From positions 1-23,642 of the forward strand of contig VAXK01000204.1 of NCBI GenBank assembly GCA_005885565.1: DNA of 23,642 nt, in the 5' to 3' direction. This document shows, in pieces, positions 1 to 8,053 of the stretch. The notes beneath the pieces are model-generated. The model was given only the letters and a program-made list of their open reading frames with translations. It ran no database searches and was not told the DNA's origin. The DNA is from Actinomycetota bacterium. Lineage in GTDB: Bacteria > Actinomycetota > Thermoleophilia > Gaiellales > Gaiellaceae. The translations under genes and the position numbers were made by a program. How positions within the stretch are numbered: the stretch's first letter is position 1; every line of letters starts with the position of its first letter.

Positions 1-120
1 CTCGCCTTCAGCCGCGACGCGCTCGTGGCAGCCGTTCCGCCGGGCGCCGTGGTCGACCTCGCGAGCGAGGCGGAGGGCGGCGTCGTGACCGCGACGCCCG
101 CTCCTGCGGCGGGGGTCTGA
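1..120 (+). CDS. C-terminal end of an unidentified protein (partial)
   Basis: Frame 1 is open from the window edge to a TGA at 118-120 and encodes the last 39 residues of a protein, ending in an Ala/Pro-rich tail (TATPAPAAGV). Codon use with G/C in third positions agrees with a real gene. The stop overlaps the proposed CTG start of the amidohydrolase as CTGA, the same geometry as the common ATGA coupling, so the two genes are probably co-transcribed and translationally coupled. The fragment is too short to assign a family; I do not recognise it. Confidence 0.5.
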   Translation, partial: LAFSRDALVAAVPPGAVVDLASEAEGGVVTATPAPAAGV

Positions 121-1595
121 GCCTCCTCCTCCAGAACGGCCTCGTCGACGTCGGCGCGGGAGAGTTCCGCCGCGCCGACGTCGCCGTCTCCGACGGGCGG
201 ATCGTCGAGCAGGCGGGCGACGCCGCGGAGCGGATCGACTGCTCGGGCTTCCTCGTCGTCCCGGGGATGGTCAACGCGCACAACCACTCGAACGAGAACT
301 GGTTCCGCGGCATGTGGGACAACCTGCCGCTCGAGCCCTGGATGCTCTTCTCGTACCCGGTCCTGGCCGCGCCCGCGCAGTCGCCGGACGAGATCTACCT
401 CCGGACGCTGCTCGGCGCGATCGAGCAGCTCCGCTCAGGCGCCACGTGCGTCGTCGACTTCCTCTACGAGCTCGACGGCTTCACCGACGAGTCGCTCGAG
501 GCGGTCGTCCGCGCCTACCGCGACGTCGGCCTGCGCGCGCTGATCGCCCTCGGGATCGGCGACCGCGCCTACCACGAGACCGTCGTGCTCGACGAGGGGC
601 TCGTCTCACGCGACCTGATCGAGCGGCTCGAGCGCGAGGCGCCGCCGAGCTGGCCGGAGTGGGAGCGTTTCGTCCGCGGTGCGATCGAGAGATTCCATCG
701 CCCCGACGAGGGGATCTCGATCTGCCCGGCCCCGAGCGGGCCGCAGCGCTGCACGGACGACATGCTCGCCGGCTGCGCCCGGCTGGCCGAGGAGCTCGAC
801 TTGGTGCTCCACATCCACGTGCTCGAGACGCGGATGCAGGCCGTGTCCGGCCAGCGCATGTACGGGCGCACGCTCGTCGAGCACATGGACGCGATCGGCT
901 TCCTGTCGCCGCGCGTCTGCTTCGCGCACGGGATCTGGCTCACGCCGTCCGACATGGAGCTCGTCCGCGACCGCGACGTCTCCATCGCCCACAACCCCGT
1001 CTCGAACTTGAAGCTCGGGAGCGGGGTCGCGAACGTGCCGAAGCTGCTCGCGCACGGCGTGAACGTCGCGCTCGGCACCGACGGCATGTCCTCGAACGAC
1101 GGGCTCGACATGTTCGCGTCGGTGAAGCTCGCTGCGCTCGTGCACAAGCTCTGGGGTGTGGACTATGAGCAGTGGCTCGGCGCGCGTGAGGCGTGGCAGC
1201 TTGCGACGATCGGCGGCGCGCGGCCTGCCGGCGACGCCGACGGGCTCGGCCGGATCGAGCCGGGCCGCCGCGCCGACCTCGTCCTCCTCGACCTCTCGAG
1301 CCACGTCTTCACGCCGCTCAACGACCCGCTGCGGCAGCTCGCCTTGGGCTCGACGACGAGCGCCGTCCACTCCGTCCTCGTCGGCGGCCGCTGGGTCATC
1401 CGCGACGGCCGCGTGACGACGGTCGACGAGGCGGACGTGCTCACCCGCGCGCGCAAGGTCGGGGCCGAGATCGTCGGCCGCTTCGACGAGGCGTTCGAGC
1501 TCGGCCGTCAGCTCCTCGCCCCGCTCCGCGGCGGCTGGCTCGAGGCGCTCCGCACCGGCGTCGGCGTCGGCGTCGAACGCAAGCTGGCACCGTAA
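117..1595 (+). CDS. SsnA/AtzA-like metal-dependent amidohydrolase (nucleobase or aminohydrolase type)
   Basis: A 492-residue amidohydrolase-superfamily TIM-barrel enzyme that probably deaminates or hydrolyses a ring compound in the cytosol. Visible ligands and catalytic residues, numbered from the CTG at 117: HxH at 55-57 (NAHNHSN), H234 and E237 in HIHVLE, H271 in FAHGIWL, and D322 in LGTDGMSSNDGLDMF, followed by the family's ARPAGDADGLGRIEPGRRADLVLLD segment that returns to the N-terminal beta-sandwich. The first ATG in frame, at 267, would leave only four residues before the metal HxH and delete the N-terminal beta-sandwich strand. The frame stays open upstream and encodes that strand (LLLQNGLVDV...VSDGRIV...DCSGFLVVPG), and CTG at 117 is the only start-like codon, overlapping the preceding TGA. 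Related members include methylthioadenosine/adenosylhomocysteine deaminases, 8-oxoguanine deaminase and atrazine-type chlorohydrolases; the substrate cannot be told from sequence. Confidence 0.88.
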   Translation: MSLLLQNGLVDVGAGEFRRADVAVSDGRIVEQAGDAAERIDCSGFLVVPGMVNAHNHSNENWFRGMWDNLPLEPWMLFSYPVLAAPAQSPDEIYLRTLLGAIEQLRSGATCVVDFLYELDGFTDESLEAVVRAYRDVGLRALIALGIGDRAYHETVVLDEGLVSRDLIERLEREAPPSWPEWERFVRGAIERFHRPDEGISICPAPSGPQRCTDDMLAGCARLAEELDLVLHIHVLETRMQAVSGQRMYGRTLVEHMDAIGFLSPRVCFAHGIWLTPSDMELVRDRDVSIAHNPVSNLKLGSGVANVPKLLAHGVNVALGTDGMSSNDGLDMFASVKLAALVHKLWGVDYEQWLGAREAWQLATIGGARPAGDADGLGRIEPGRRADLVLLDLSSHVFTPLNDPLRQLALGSTTSAVHSVLVGGRWVIRDGRVTTVDEADVLTRARKVGAEIVGRFDEAFELGRQLLAPLRGGWLEALRTGVGVGVERKLAP

Positions 1596-1632
1596 GCGGG
1601 ACCCGCCCCGCCCGCCCTGCCGTACAGCCGAT

Positions 1633-2796
1633 ATGACACGCGTCGCGGTGGCCCTTCTCGCGGTCGGCCTTTGGGCGCCGTTTGCGAGCGGAGCTCCGGC
1701 CGCCGGACGGTGCGGCGGCCGGCTCCTGCGGGCACCCGCGGGACTGCCGGCCCCGGTGGCGATGACCACCGAGTGTGGTCGCTTCCGGATCGGCCGCGAC
1801 GGCCGGGTCACGCACTCGCCCAAGCGTCTGCCGGTGCCGCGAGGCGCGAGTTGGTACCCCGCCGACGGGGCTTGGTACAGGCCCGAGAACGGACACCTGG
1901 TCATTGGCCGCTGGCGGCAGCGCCTGTGGCGCTCGCAGGGTCGTTTCACGCCCGCGTACGACGTCGGCGCGCTGACGCTCGGGCCGCACGCGCTTGCTTT
2001 CTCGTACGGCAACTCCACACGGCTCTACGTCGCCGACCTCGACTCCGCGGAGCACGAGGTCGCTGACGGCGAGTATCCGCTCGGCTGGACGCGGGCGGGC
2101 GATCTCTTCACCCGCGCGGACCGGCGCGGCGAGCTCCGCCTCCGCCACGCGGCCGGCGGCCTCGCCGGCACGCTCGCCACCAGAGTCTCCGACTACGCGT
2201 TCGACCGCGCGAACGCGGAGCTCGACTTCGTCGAGAGTGGACGCGTCCTGCGAACGGACGGCTCGGCGCCCGTGGCGTTCGCCCACGTGGGGCGGCTCGG
2301 ACTGTCACGCCGGCCAGAGCTCGACCCACTCGGCCGCCTTCTCGCGCTCCGTGACCGGCGCCGCATCGTCGTGCTCCGGCGAGACGGCTCAGTCTTTGCT
2401 TCGACGGAGCTCCCACGGAGGCGCAGTCGCGTCGACGGCGTCTCGAGCCCGCTCGTGGCTTCTCCCGACGGCCGTTCGGTCGCGTTCACGCTCACGCGCG
2501 GGAACACGGCGTACGGCTCCCGCGGCAGCGAGATGGTCTACCTCCTGCGCACCGGCATGCGCCAAGCCATGCGCCTCCATACCGAGCGCATGCGCTTCGC
2601 GGTCTGCGAGCGGGGGGCCGACCTGGCGTGGCACGGCCGCTGGCTGCTCTACTCGGCGAGCGAAGGGAACGTGGTCGTACTCGACGGCCGCGCCGGCCGG
2701 CGGACGCTCGACCTCACTCGCACCGTCCTCAGCCTGCCGGGCTCGCATGGAGGCGAAGGCCACGCGAACGTCACCGCGAGCTGGGCCCGCTACTAG
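1633..2796 (+). CDS. Exported protein of unknown function, beta-propeller-like
   Basis: A 387-residue protein with a clear signal peptide: Arg near the N-terminus (MTRVAVALLAVGLWAPFASG) and probable cleavage after an Ala/Gly-rich segment near residue 25. The mature part repeatedly shows short strand-turn-strand stretches of the form seen in TolB/PD40 or WD-like propellers, for example SYGNSTRLYVADLDS, PLVASPDGRSVAFTLTRG and LLYSASEGNVVVLDGRAGR. I cannot identify catalytic residues. It starts 37 nt after the amidohydrolase stop; no convincing Shine-Dalgarno precedes the ATG. It may share a transcript with the genes around it, but nothing ties its function to them. The propeller fold is inference from repeat texture only. 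Confidence 0.75.
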   Translation: MTRVAVALLAVGLWAPFASGAPAAGRCGGRLLRAPAGLPAPVAMTTECGRFRIGRDGRVTHSPKRLPVPRGASWYPADGAWYRPENGHLVIGRWRQRLWRSQGRFTPAYDVGALTLGPHALAFSYGNSTRLYVADLDSAEHEVADGEYPLGWTRAGDLFTRADRRGELRLRHAAGGLAGTLATRVSDYAFDRANAELDFVESGRVLRTDGSAPVAFAHVGRLGLSRRPELDPLGRLLALRDRRRIVVLRRDGSVFASTELPRRRSRVDGVSSPLVASPDGRSVAFTLTRGNTAYGSRGSEMVYLLRTGMRQAMRLHTERMRFAVCERGADLAWHGRWLLYSASEGNVVVLDGRAGRRTLDLTRTVLSLPGSHGGEGHANVTASWARY

Positions 2797-2832
2797 CTAG
2801 TTGACGGAAGGAACCGTGGTCCTAGGGCCGAA

Positions 2833-2837
2833 GGGAG
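2833..2837 (+). promoter_or_regulatory. Ribosome binding site that decides a GTG start
   Basis: GGGAG lies 5 nt before the GTG at 2843. That start gives a textbook signal peptide directly at the N-terminus, whereas the upstream in-frame TTG (2801) and GTG (2816) would place 9-14 non-hydrophobic residues in front of it. The 2816 start has its own GGAAGGA, but only 3 nt away. Confidence 0.55.
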
Positions 2838-2842
2838 CGCCG

Positions 2843-3556
2843 GTGGATCTTCGTCACAGGGGTCGAGCGGTCGCAGTAGTCCTCGGCGCGGGCGCCGCGG
2901 TGCTACTTCCGCTCTCGACCGCCCCGGGTGCCTCCGCGCACCGATCGCCCTGCCACGCCCGCCACACGTGCCCGTCCGACAACCACTCGTATGCATGGCG
3001 CGGGCTGATCTGCACGTCGCACAAGACGCAGCGGCTGAAGAGCGACACGATCACGATCCACTACGGCGGCCGCACGTACTGGTGCCACCGCGTCAAGAAG
3101 CCGAAGCCGCCGCCGCCGCCTCCGCTTCCTCCGCCTCCGCCGCCGCTACCCCCGCCACCGCCACCGCCCCCTCCACCACCTCCGCCGCCGGCTCCGACCG
3201 CTCTGGCGGGGCACTACTGCGGCTTCACGAACAACGGCTACGGCATCTGCTTCGACGTCACGTCCGGCGGCCAGTACTTCACGAACGCGGTCTTCCAGCT
3301 CAAGACGCCGTGCCAGCCTCCCTCCGAGCTCATGGTCACGCTCGAGACGAACGGGAACGTCCCGATCGAGCCCGACCTCACCTTCGACTTCGAGGACCAG
3401 TCAGGCGAGGAGCTGTCGGGGAGCTACGTCAAGGGCAAGCTGGACACGGCCGGCAACGCCCAGGGCGTGGTGCACGTCGCGGCGTCGTTCGACTACCAGG
3501 GCACGCACTACACCTGCCTCTTCGACACCGAGTGGTCGGCGAGGCTCGGCGCCTGA
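2843..3556 (+). CDS. Exported Cys-rich protein with poly-proline linker, unknown function
   Basis: From the GTG at 2843 the protein has 237 residues. It opens with a signal peptide (DLRHRGR, then a hydrophobic AVAVVLGAGAAVLLPL core and an Ala-x-Ala-like APGASA cleavage region). The mature protein has an N-terminal module with four Cys (CHARHTC, LICTS, YWCHR), an almost pure proline linker of about 30 residues at roughly 3106-3195, and a C-terminal module with four more Cys (YCGF, GICFD, TPCQPP, YTCLFD). The even Cys count and export suggest disulfides. The poly-Pro stretch is probably a rigid spacer across the cell wall, with possible ribosome stalling during its translation (EF-P dependence is known for polyproline). 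No family is recognised. Confidence 0.75.
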   Translation: MDLRHRGRAVAVVLGAGAAVLLPLSTAPGASAHRSPCHARHTCPSDNHSYAWRGLICTSHKTQRLKSDTITIHYGGRTYWCHRVKKPKPPPPPPLPPPPPPLPPPPPPPPPPPPPPAPTALAGHYCGFTNNGYGICFDVTSGGQYFTNAVFQLKTPCQPPSELMVTLETNGNVPIEPDLTFDFEDQSGEELSGSYVKGKLDTAGNAQGVVHVAASFDYQGTHYTCLFDTEWSARLGA

Positions 3557-3564
3557 CGGCGCGC

Positions 3565-3828
3565 CTGCCGCTGACCGGCCGCGGGGTCCTGGCAACGGGC
3601 GTCAGCCGGCGGGCCGGACTCGGGTATGCGATTGCGAACCGGCTCGAGGAGCTCGGCGCTTCCGTGTTCCGGCACGGCTGGACGGCCGGCTCCATGCCGC
3701 TCGGCCGCTGGGGAAGACCCGAGGACGCGGCGCACCTCGTCGGCTGGCTTTGCACCGACGAGGCGGGCTGGATCACCGGCCAGGTGATCGACTCCGAAGG
3801 CGGCTTCGTCCGCCACCGGTCTCAATAG
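3565..3828 (+). pseudogene. Internally deleted short-chain dehydrogenase/reductase (SDR)
   Basis: One open frame of about 88 residues joins the two ends of an SDR. The first part carries the Rossmann start with the nucleotide-binding glycine motif (TGVSRRAGLGYAIANRLEELG) up to about 3680. It then passes straight into the SDR C-terminus (MPLGRWGRPEDAAHLVGWLC, then ITGQVIDSEGG) from about 3692. A normal SDR is about 250 residues; the missing ~160 include the catalytic Ser and the Tyr-x-x-x-Lys, so it cannot be an active reductase. There is no ATG, GTG or TTG start in frame, only CTG at 3565 or 3571, 9-15 nt after the preceding stop. The frame has been kept across the junction. Its TAG overlaps the end of the convergent deacetylase gene by 7 bp. 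Confidence 0.75.
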
Positions 3829-4658
3829 CGGCGCAGCGCCCGGCGCGGCAGCGACGTGTCCTCGAGCGCTCGTCGTGCCGCCTCCGCGCAGCTCACGAAC
3901 TCGACGTCGCCCGCGTCGAGGGCGTGCTCGACGAGCGTCCGCAGCGCCTCCACCCGGCCCGGCCGGCCGGAGAGGAACGGGTGCATCGTCAGGACGAAGA
4001 GGCAGCCGTGGCGGCGCATGCCGTCGAGCTCCTCGCGCCAGAGCTCGACGGCGCGTGAGGGCGGCTGGATCGTCCCGCTCCCGCTGCGCGGCTCGGGGAG
4101 GTACATGTACTGGTTCCAGTCGTCGAGGCTCCAGTGCGGAGGCAGCTCGACGAGCGTCCCGTGCGCGGTCTCGAGCACGTAGGGCCGGTCGTCGTCCATG
4201 AGGGTCGAGTCGTACCGGAGCCGGTGCTCGACGAGAAGGTCGAAGGTCCGCTCGCTCGGCTCCCAGCTCGGCGTGCGGTAGCCGTCGGGCCGCACGCCCA
4301 CCCGCTCGAGCGCCGCGAGTCCACGCTGGAGGTCGGCTCGCTCCGCGGCCTCGCCGAGGTGGAGCGGCGAGCGGTGGGTCCCGCCGTGGTGCGCGATCTC
4401 GTGGCCGGCCGCGGCGATCCGCTCCACCGTCTCGGGGTAGCGCTCGGCGGTCACGCCGGGAACGAAGAAGGTGGCCGGCAGCGAGTAGTCGGCGAGGAGG
4501 TCGAGGAGCCGCGGTACGCCGACGAGCGGCCCGTACGCCTGGTGGCTCATCGCGGCCGGGTTCTGCGCGTGCCGCCGGCTCTCGACGAGGATCGGCGCCT
4601 CGGCGTCGACGTCGAAGCTCAGGATCGCGAGCGCCGCGGAGTCGCCGATCCAGCTCAT
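3822..4658 (-). CDS. NodB/PuuE-type polysaccharide deacetylase family protein
   Basis: A 278-residue carbohydrate esterase 4-like (NodB homology) hydrolase, from the ATG at 4658. Motifs: SFDVDAE near the N-terminus (D16, D18, metal/base), HEIAHHGGTH (H86 and H90, metal ligands), GYRTPSWEPS, and MHPFLSGRP near the C-terminus. The HEIAHHG wording and lack of signal peptide or membrane anchor resemble the cytosolic PuuE/HpPgdA-like subgroup, which acts on cyclic imides, allantoin or still unknown substrates, rather than a secreted peptidoglycan deacetylase. A TTG at 4682 would add eight residues (SFLDNRP) but has no RBS. The ATG has no Shine-Dalgarno either, but a GACAAT box ends 6 nt before it, so a leaderless transcript is likely. 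It is divergent from the Ig-like gene and tail-to-tail with the SDR remnant. Confidence 0.88.
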   Translation of the reverse strand: MSWIGDSAALAILSFDVDAEAPILVESRRHAQNPAAMSHQAYGPLVGVPRLLDLLADYSLPATFFVPGVTAERYPETVERIAAAGHEIAHHGGTHRSPLHLGEAAERADLQRGLAALERVGVRPDGYRTPSWEPSERTFDLLVEHRLRYDSTLMDDDRPYVLETAHGTLVELPPHWSLDDWNQYMYLPEPRSGSGTIQPPSRAVELWREELDGMRRHGCLFVLTMHPFLSGRPGRVEALRTLVEHALDAGDVEFVSCAEAARRALEDTSLPRRALRRY

Positions 4659-4664
4659 CGGGCG

Positions 4665-4670
4665 ATTGTC
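4665..4670 (-). promoter_or_regulatory. Candidate -10 box of a leaderless transcript (deacetylase)
   Basis: On the minus strand GACAAT is followed by 6 nt (CGCCCG) and then the ATG at 4658. The position suits a -10 element for a transcript beginning at the start codon. No -35 was recognised. Confidence 0.35.
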
Positions 4671-4693
4671 TAGAAAGGACAAGGGAACCGTTG

Positions 4694-4699
4694 TACGGT
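4694..4699 (+). promoter_or_regulatory. Candidate -10 box of a leaderless transcript (Ig-like gene)
   Basis: TACGGT, then 6 nt (GCGAGC), then the GTG at 4706. This TANNNT-N6-start layout is the one known for leaderless actinobacterial mRNAs. There is no Shine-Dalgarno for this GTG. A TTG at 4691 in frame overlaps the box and is less likely the start. Confidence 0.45.
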
Positions 4700-4705
4700 G
4701 CGAGC

Positions 4706-5047
4706 GTGCGCAAAGTCATCGCGGCTATTGCGGCCACGGCCGCGCTCGTCGTGGCGGCGCCGAGCTCCGCCGCCGTACGGCTGGTCGGCATCTCGCCTCA
4801 GCCGGCCTATCGCGGCAATCCCGTGACGCTCACGGCACGCGTCTCCTCGTCGCGCGTCATGTGCTCGATCACCGTCTACTACAAGAGCGGCCCGTCGCGC
4901 GCGAAGGGCCTCTACCCGAAGCGGCCGGTCCACGGCCGTGTCAGCTGGACCTGGCTCGTCGGGACGAGGACCACGCCCGGCCGCTGGCCGGTCTTCGTGA
5001 GCTGCGGCCGCGCCGGCACGCTCCGGACGTCGTTCCGCGTCGTCTAG
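4706..5047 (+). CDS. Small exported Ig-like domain protein
   Basis: A 113-residue protein. From the GTG at 4706 it begins with a compact signal peptide (RKVIAAIAATAALVVAAPSSAA) with cleavage near residue 23-24. The mature ~90 residues look like one immunoglobulin-like beta-sandwich: alternating strands, two Cys (VMCSITVYY and VSCGRAG) likely to form a disulfide, and a WTWLVGTRTTPGRWPV stretch that I know as a recurring module of exported actinobacterial proteins of unknown role. It could be a surface or cell-wall accessory protein. Its TAG overlaps the TAG of the convergent beta-helix gene in a shared CTAG. Confidence 0.75.
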   Translation: MRKVIAAIAATAALVVAAPSSAAVRLVGISPQPAYRGNPVTLTARVSSSRVMCSITVYYKSGPSRAKGLYPKRPVHGRVSWTWLVGTRTTPGRWPVFVSCGRAGTLRTSFRVV

Positions 5048-5862
5048 TTGTTGATGATCTGAACGCCCTGGCCGACCGGGCCGTCGATCTGGCAGTTCGT
5101 CGCGATCAGCGTCGACACGCCGTCCGGGATGTTGAGTGCGAACGTCTGGCCGCCGGCTTTGCAGTTGTAGAGGTTCACGACGGCGCCGCCGTTGGACTGG
5201 ACGCCAAACGATTGACCTCCGCCCCCCGCGCGGACCATCGACTCGGTCAGCTCGGCGTTCGCCGCGTTCACGATCATGGCGACGGCGGTCGACTGGTTGC
5301 TCTGCATGTTCGAGATCACCGTCGAATACGCGAGATAGAACTGCGACGGCCCCTGCACCTGGGTGTTCCAGTTCACGGCGACGGTCTCGCTGTTGAGGCC
5401 GGCGTTGCCCTGGTCGTCGCTCACGAGCACCACGTTCTCGGCGTAGAACGGCGAGCTGCCCCCGACGTTGAGCGCGGTGCTCCAGTTCCCCCACGAGCCG
5501 CCCATACAGGTCACGCTCATGTCGGAGATGCTCGAGTTGCTCGCGGAGATGACCGTCCCGCGCGCGAACGTGTCGGACGTGGGTGGCGCGGAGATGACCG
5601 TCTGGTCCTGGCCCGAGCCGTGGAGATAGCACCAGGGCTTCAGGGTCACCTGCTCGTTGAAGGTGCCCGGGCTCGCCGTGAGGAGGTACTGCTTCTTCTG
5701 CGACGCGTCGGTGATGCTCGCGAGCGCGGCGCCGAGCGTGGGGAAGGTCGCCCCGCCGGGGTCGATCTGGACGCTGTTGCCGTTGCCGGCTTCCGGGGCT
5801 ACGGCGCCGTACTTCGCTTTGAGGTCGTGGTGGGGGGACCGCTTCTGCTGCTCCGTCGCCAT
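5044..5862 (-). CDS. Right-handed beta-helix protein, pectinesterase-like, probably non-catalytic
   Basis: A 272-residue protein. Residues ~30-75 have the opening of the pectin methylesterase fold (QIDPGGATFPTLGAALASI, then LLTASPGTFNEQVTLKPWCYLHG and TVIS), followed by repeating short strands with Asn/Ser/Val/Gly turns typical of a parallel beta-helix. The QD and DF.FG catalytic blocks of true pectinesterases are not seen. There is no signal peptide or membrane segment, so the product appears cytosolic or leaves by an unrecognised route. A strong AAGGAGG lies just upstream of the ATG at 5862, and the gene follows mmsA by 18 bp, so the two form an operon. Its composition, rich in Ser, Asn, Gln and Thr and poor in Arg, is unlike its neighbours and may mean acquisition from elsewhere. 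Confidence 0.75.
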   Translation of the reverse strand: MATEQQKRSPHHDLKAKYGAVAPEAGNGNSVQIDPGGATFPTLGAALASITDASQKKQYLLTASPGTFNEQVTLKPWCYLHGSGQDQTVISAPPTSDTFARGTVISASNSSISDMSVTCMGGSWGNWSTALNVGGSSPFYAENVVLVSDDQGNAGLNSETVAVNWNTQVQGPSQFYLAYSTVISNMQSNQSTAVAMIVNAANAELTESMVRAGGGGQSFGVQSNGGAVVNLYNCKAGGQTFALNIPDGVSTLIATNCQIDGPVGQGVQIINN

Positions 5863-5880
5863 GTGTCCTCCTTCTGGCTG

Positions 5881-7410
<1,530 letters not shown>

Positions 7411-7435
7411 CTCGTCCTCCTCACGTGGTCGGCTC

Positions 7436-7441
7436 AGGGTA
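7436..7441 (-). promoter_or_regulatory. Candidate -10 box for mmsA
   Basis: TACCCT on the minus strand, 25 nt before the mmsA ATG, leaving room for a short leader containing the AGGAGG. It sits next to the opposite-facing box at 7443-7448, so the two divergent promoters would be almost back to back. No -35 is evident. Confidence 0.3.
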
Positions 7442-7442
7442 C

Positions 7443-7448
7443 TAAGCT
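7443..7448 (+). promoter_or_regulatory. Candidate -10 box of a leaderless transcript
   Basis: TAAGCT, then 6 nt (CGCCCG), then the GTG at 7455. No Shine-Dalgarno is present. The same hexamer occurs before the aminotransferase gene at 8040-8045. Confidence 0.45.
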
Positions 7449-7454
7449 CGCCCG

Positions 7455-8042
7455 GTGCGTGGACTGCTCGTCGCCCTCGTCGTCGCCTCGACGGCCGCCG
7501 CGGCTGTGCCCGCGCCCCGGACGACCAAGGCGCCCTGGCCGCGGCCACGGGACGCCCTCGCGCTCGCCCGCAGGGCAGGCTTCACGCCGAAGACGCACGA
7601 GTTCTTCGCCTACCACGTCCATGCCCACCTCGACGTCTTCGTGAACGGGCGGCAGGCCCGCGTCCCGCCCGGGATCGGCATCGACATCGCCGACCCGGCC
7701 GTCCACCGCTTCCCAGAGCCCGACGGCACCGTCGGCTACGGCGGCATCAGCCCGCCGTGCAAGCACCCGTGCATCTCGCCGCTGCACACGCACGACCCCG
7801 ACGGGATCCTCCACACCGAGTCGGCGCGCGCGCATCCGAACCGGCTCGGCCAGTTCTTCACCGAGTGGGCCGTACGGCTGAACCGGACCTGCATCGGCGG
7901 CTACTGCCGGCACGTCCGCTTCTACGTCGACGGGAAGCCCTATCGCGGCGATCCGCGGGCGATCACGCTCACGAACTTGAAGGACATCGTCATCACGGTG
8001 GGCCGCCCGCCGAAGCCGATTCCGTCTCGGTTCCCACAGTAA
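7455..8042 (+). CDS. Exported His-rich protein of an uncharacterised actinobacterial family
   Basis: A 195-residue protein with a short signal peptide (RGLLVALVVASTAAAAVPA). The mature protein carries HVHAHLDVFVNGRQARVPPGIGI, then CKHPCISPLHTHDPDGILHTES, then FFTEWAVRL and four Cys (CKHPC, CIGGYC). I recognise this arrangement, a HxHAHL strand, a PAGIGI-like turn and a LHTHD..G..H.E block ahead of a LGQFF segment, as a recurring exported or membrane-anchored domain in Actinobacteria and relatives that has no established function. The clustered histidines could bind a metal, which is inference. It probably starts from a leaderless GTG mRNA and is followed after 11 nt by the aminotransferase gene. 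Confidence 0.75.
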   Translation: MRGLLVALVVASTAAAAVPAPRTTKAPWPRPRDALALARRAGFTPKTHEFFAYHVHAHLDVFVNGRQARVPPGIGIDIADPAVHRFPEPDGTVGYGGISPPCKHPCISPLHTHDPDGILHTESARAHPNRLGQFFTEWAVRLNRTCIGGYCRHVRFYVDGKPYRGDPRAITLTNLKDIVITVGRPPKPIPSRFPQ

Positions 8043-8045
8043 GCT
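8040..8045 (+). promoter_or_regulatory. Candidate -10 box of a leaderless transcript (aminotransferase)
   Basis: TAAGCT overlaps the TAA stop of the preceding gene and stands 8 nt before the ATG at 8054. No good Shine-Dalgarno is present in the 11-nt gap. The aminotransferase may therefore have its own promoter as well as readthrough. Confidence 0.35.
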
Positions 8046-8053
8046 AGGCGCCG

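Noticed and set aside
3100..3200. Simple-sequence DNA repeat or CRISPR-like array in the CCG-rich stretch
   Set aside because: It is explained as codons of a poly-proline linker in frame with both flanking modules; there are no spacers or regular repeats.
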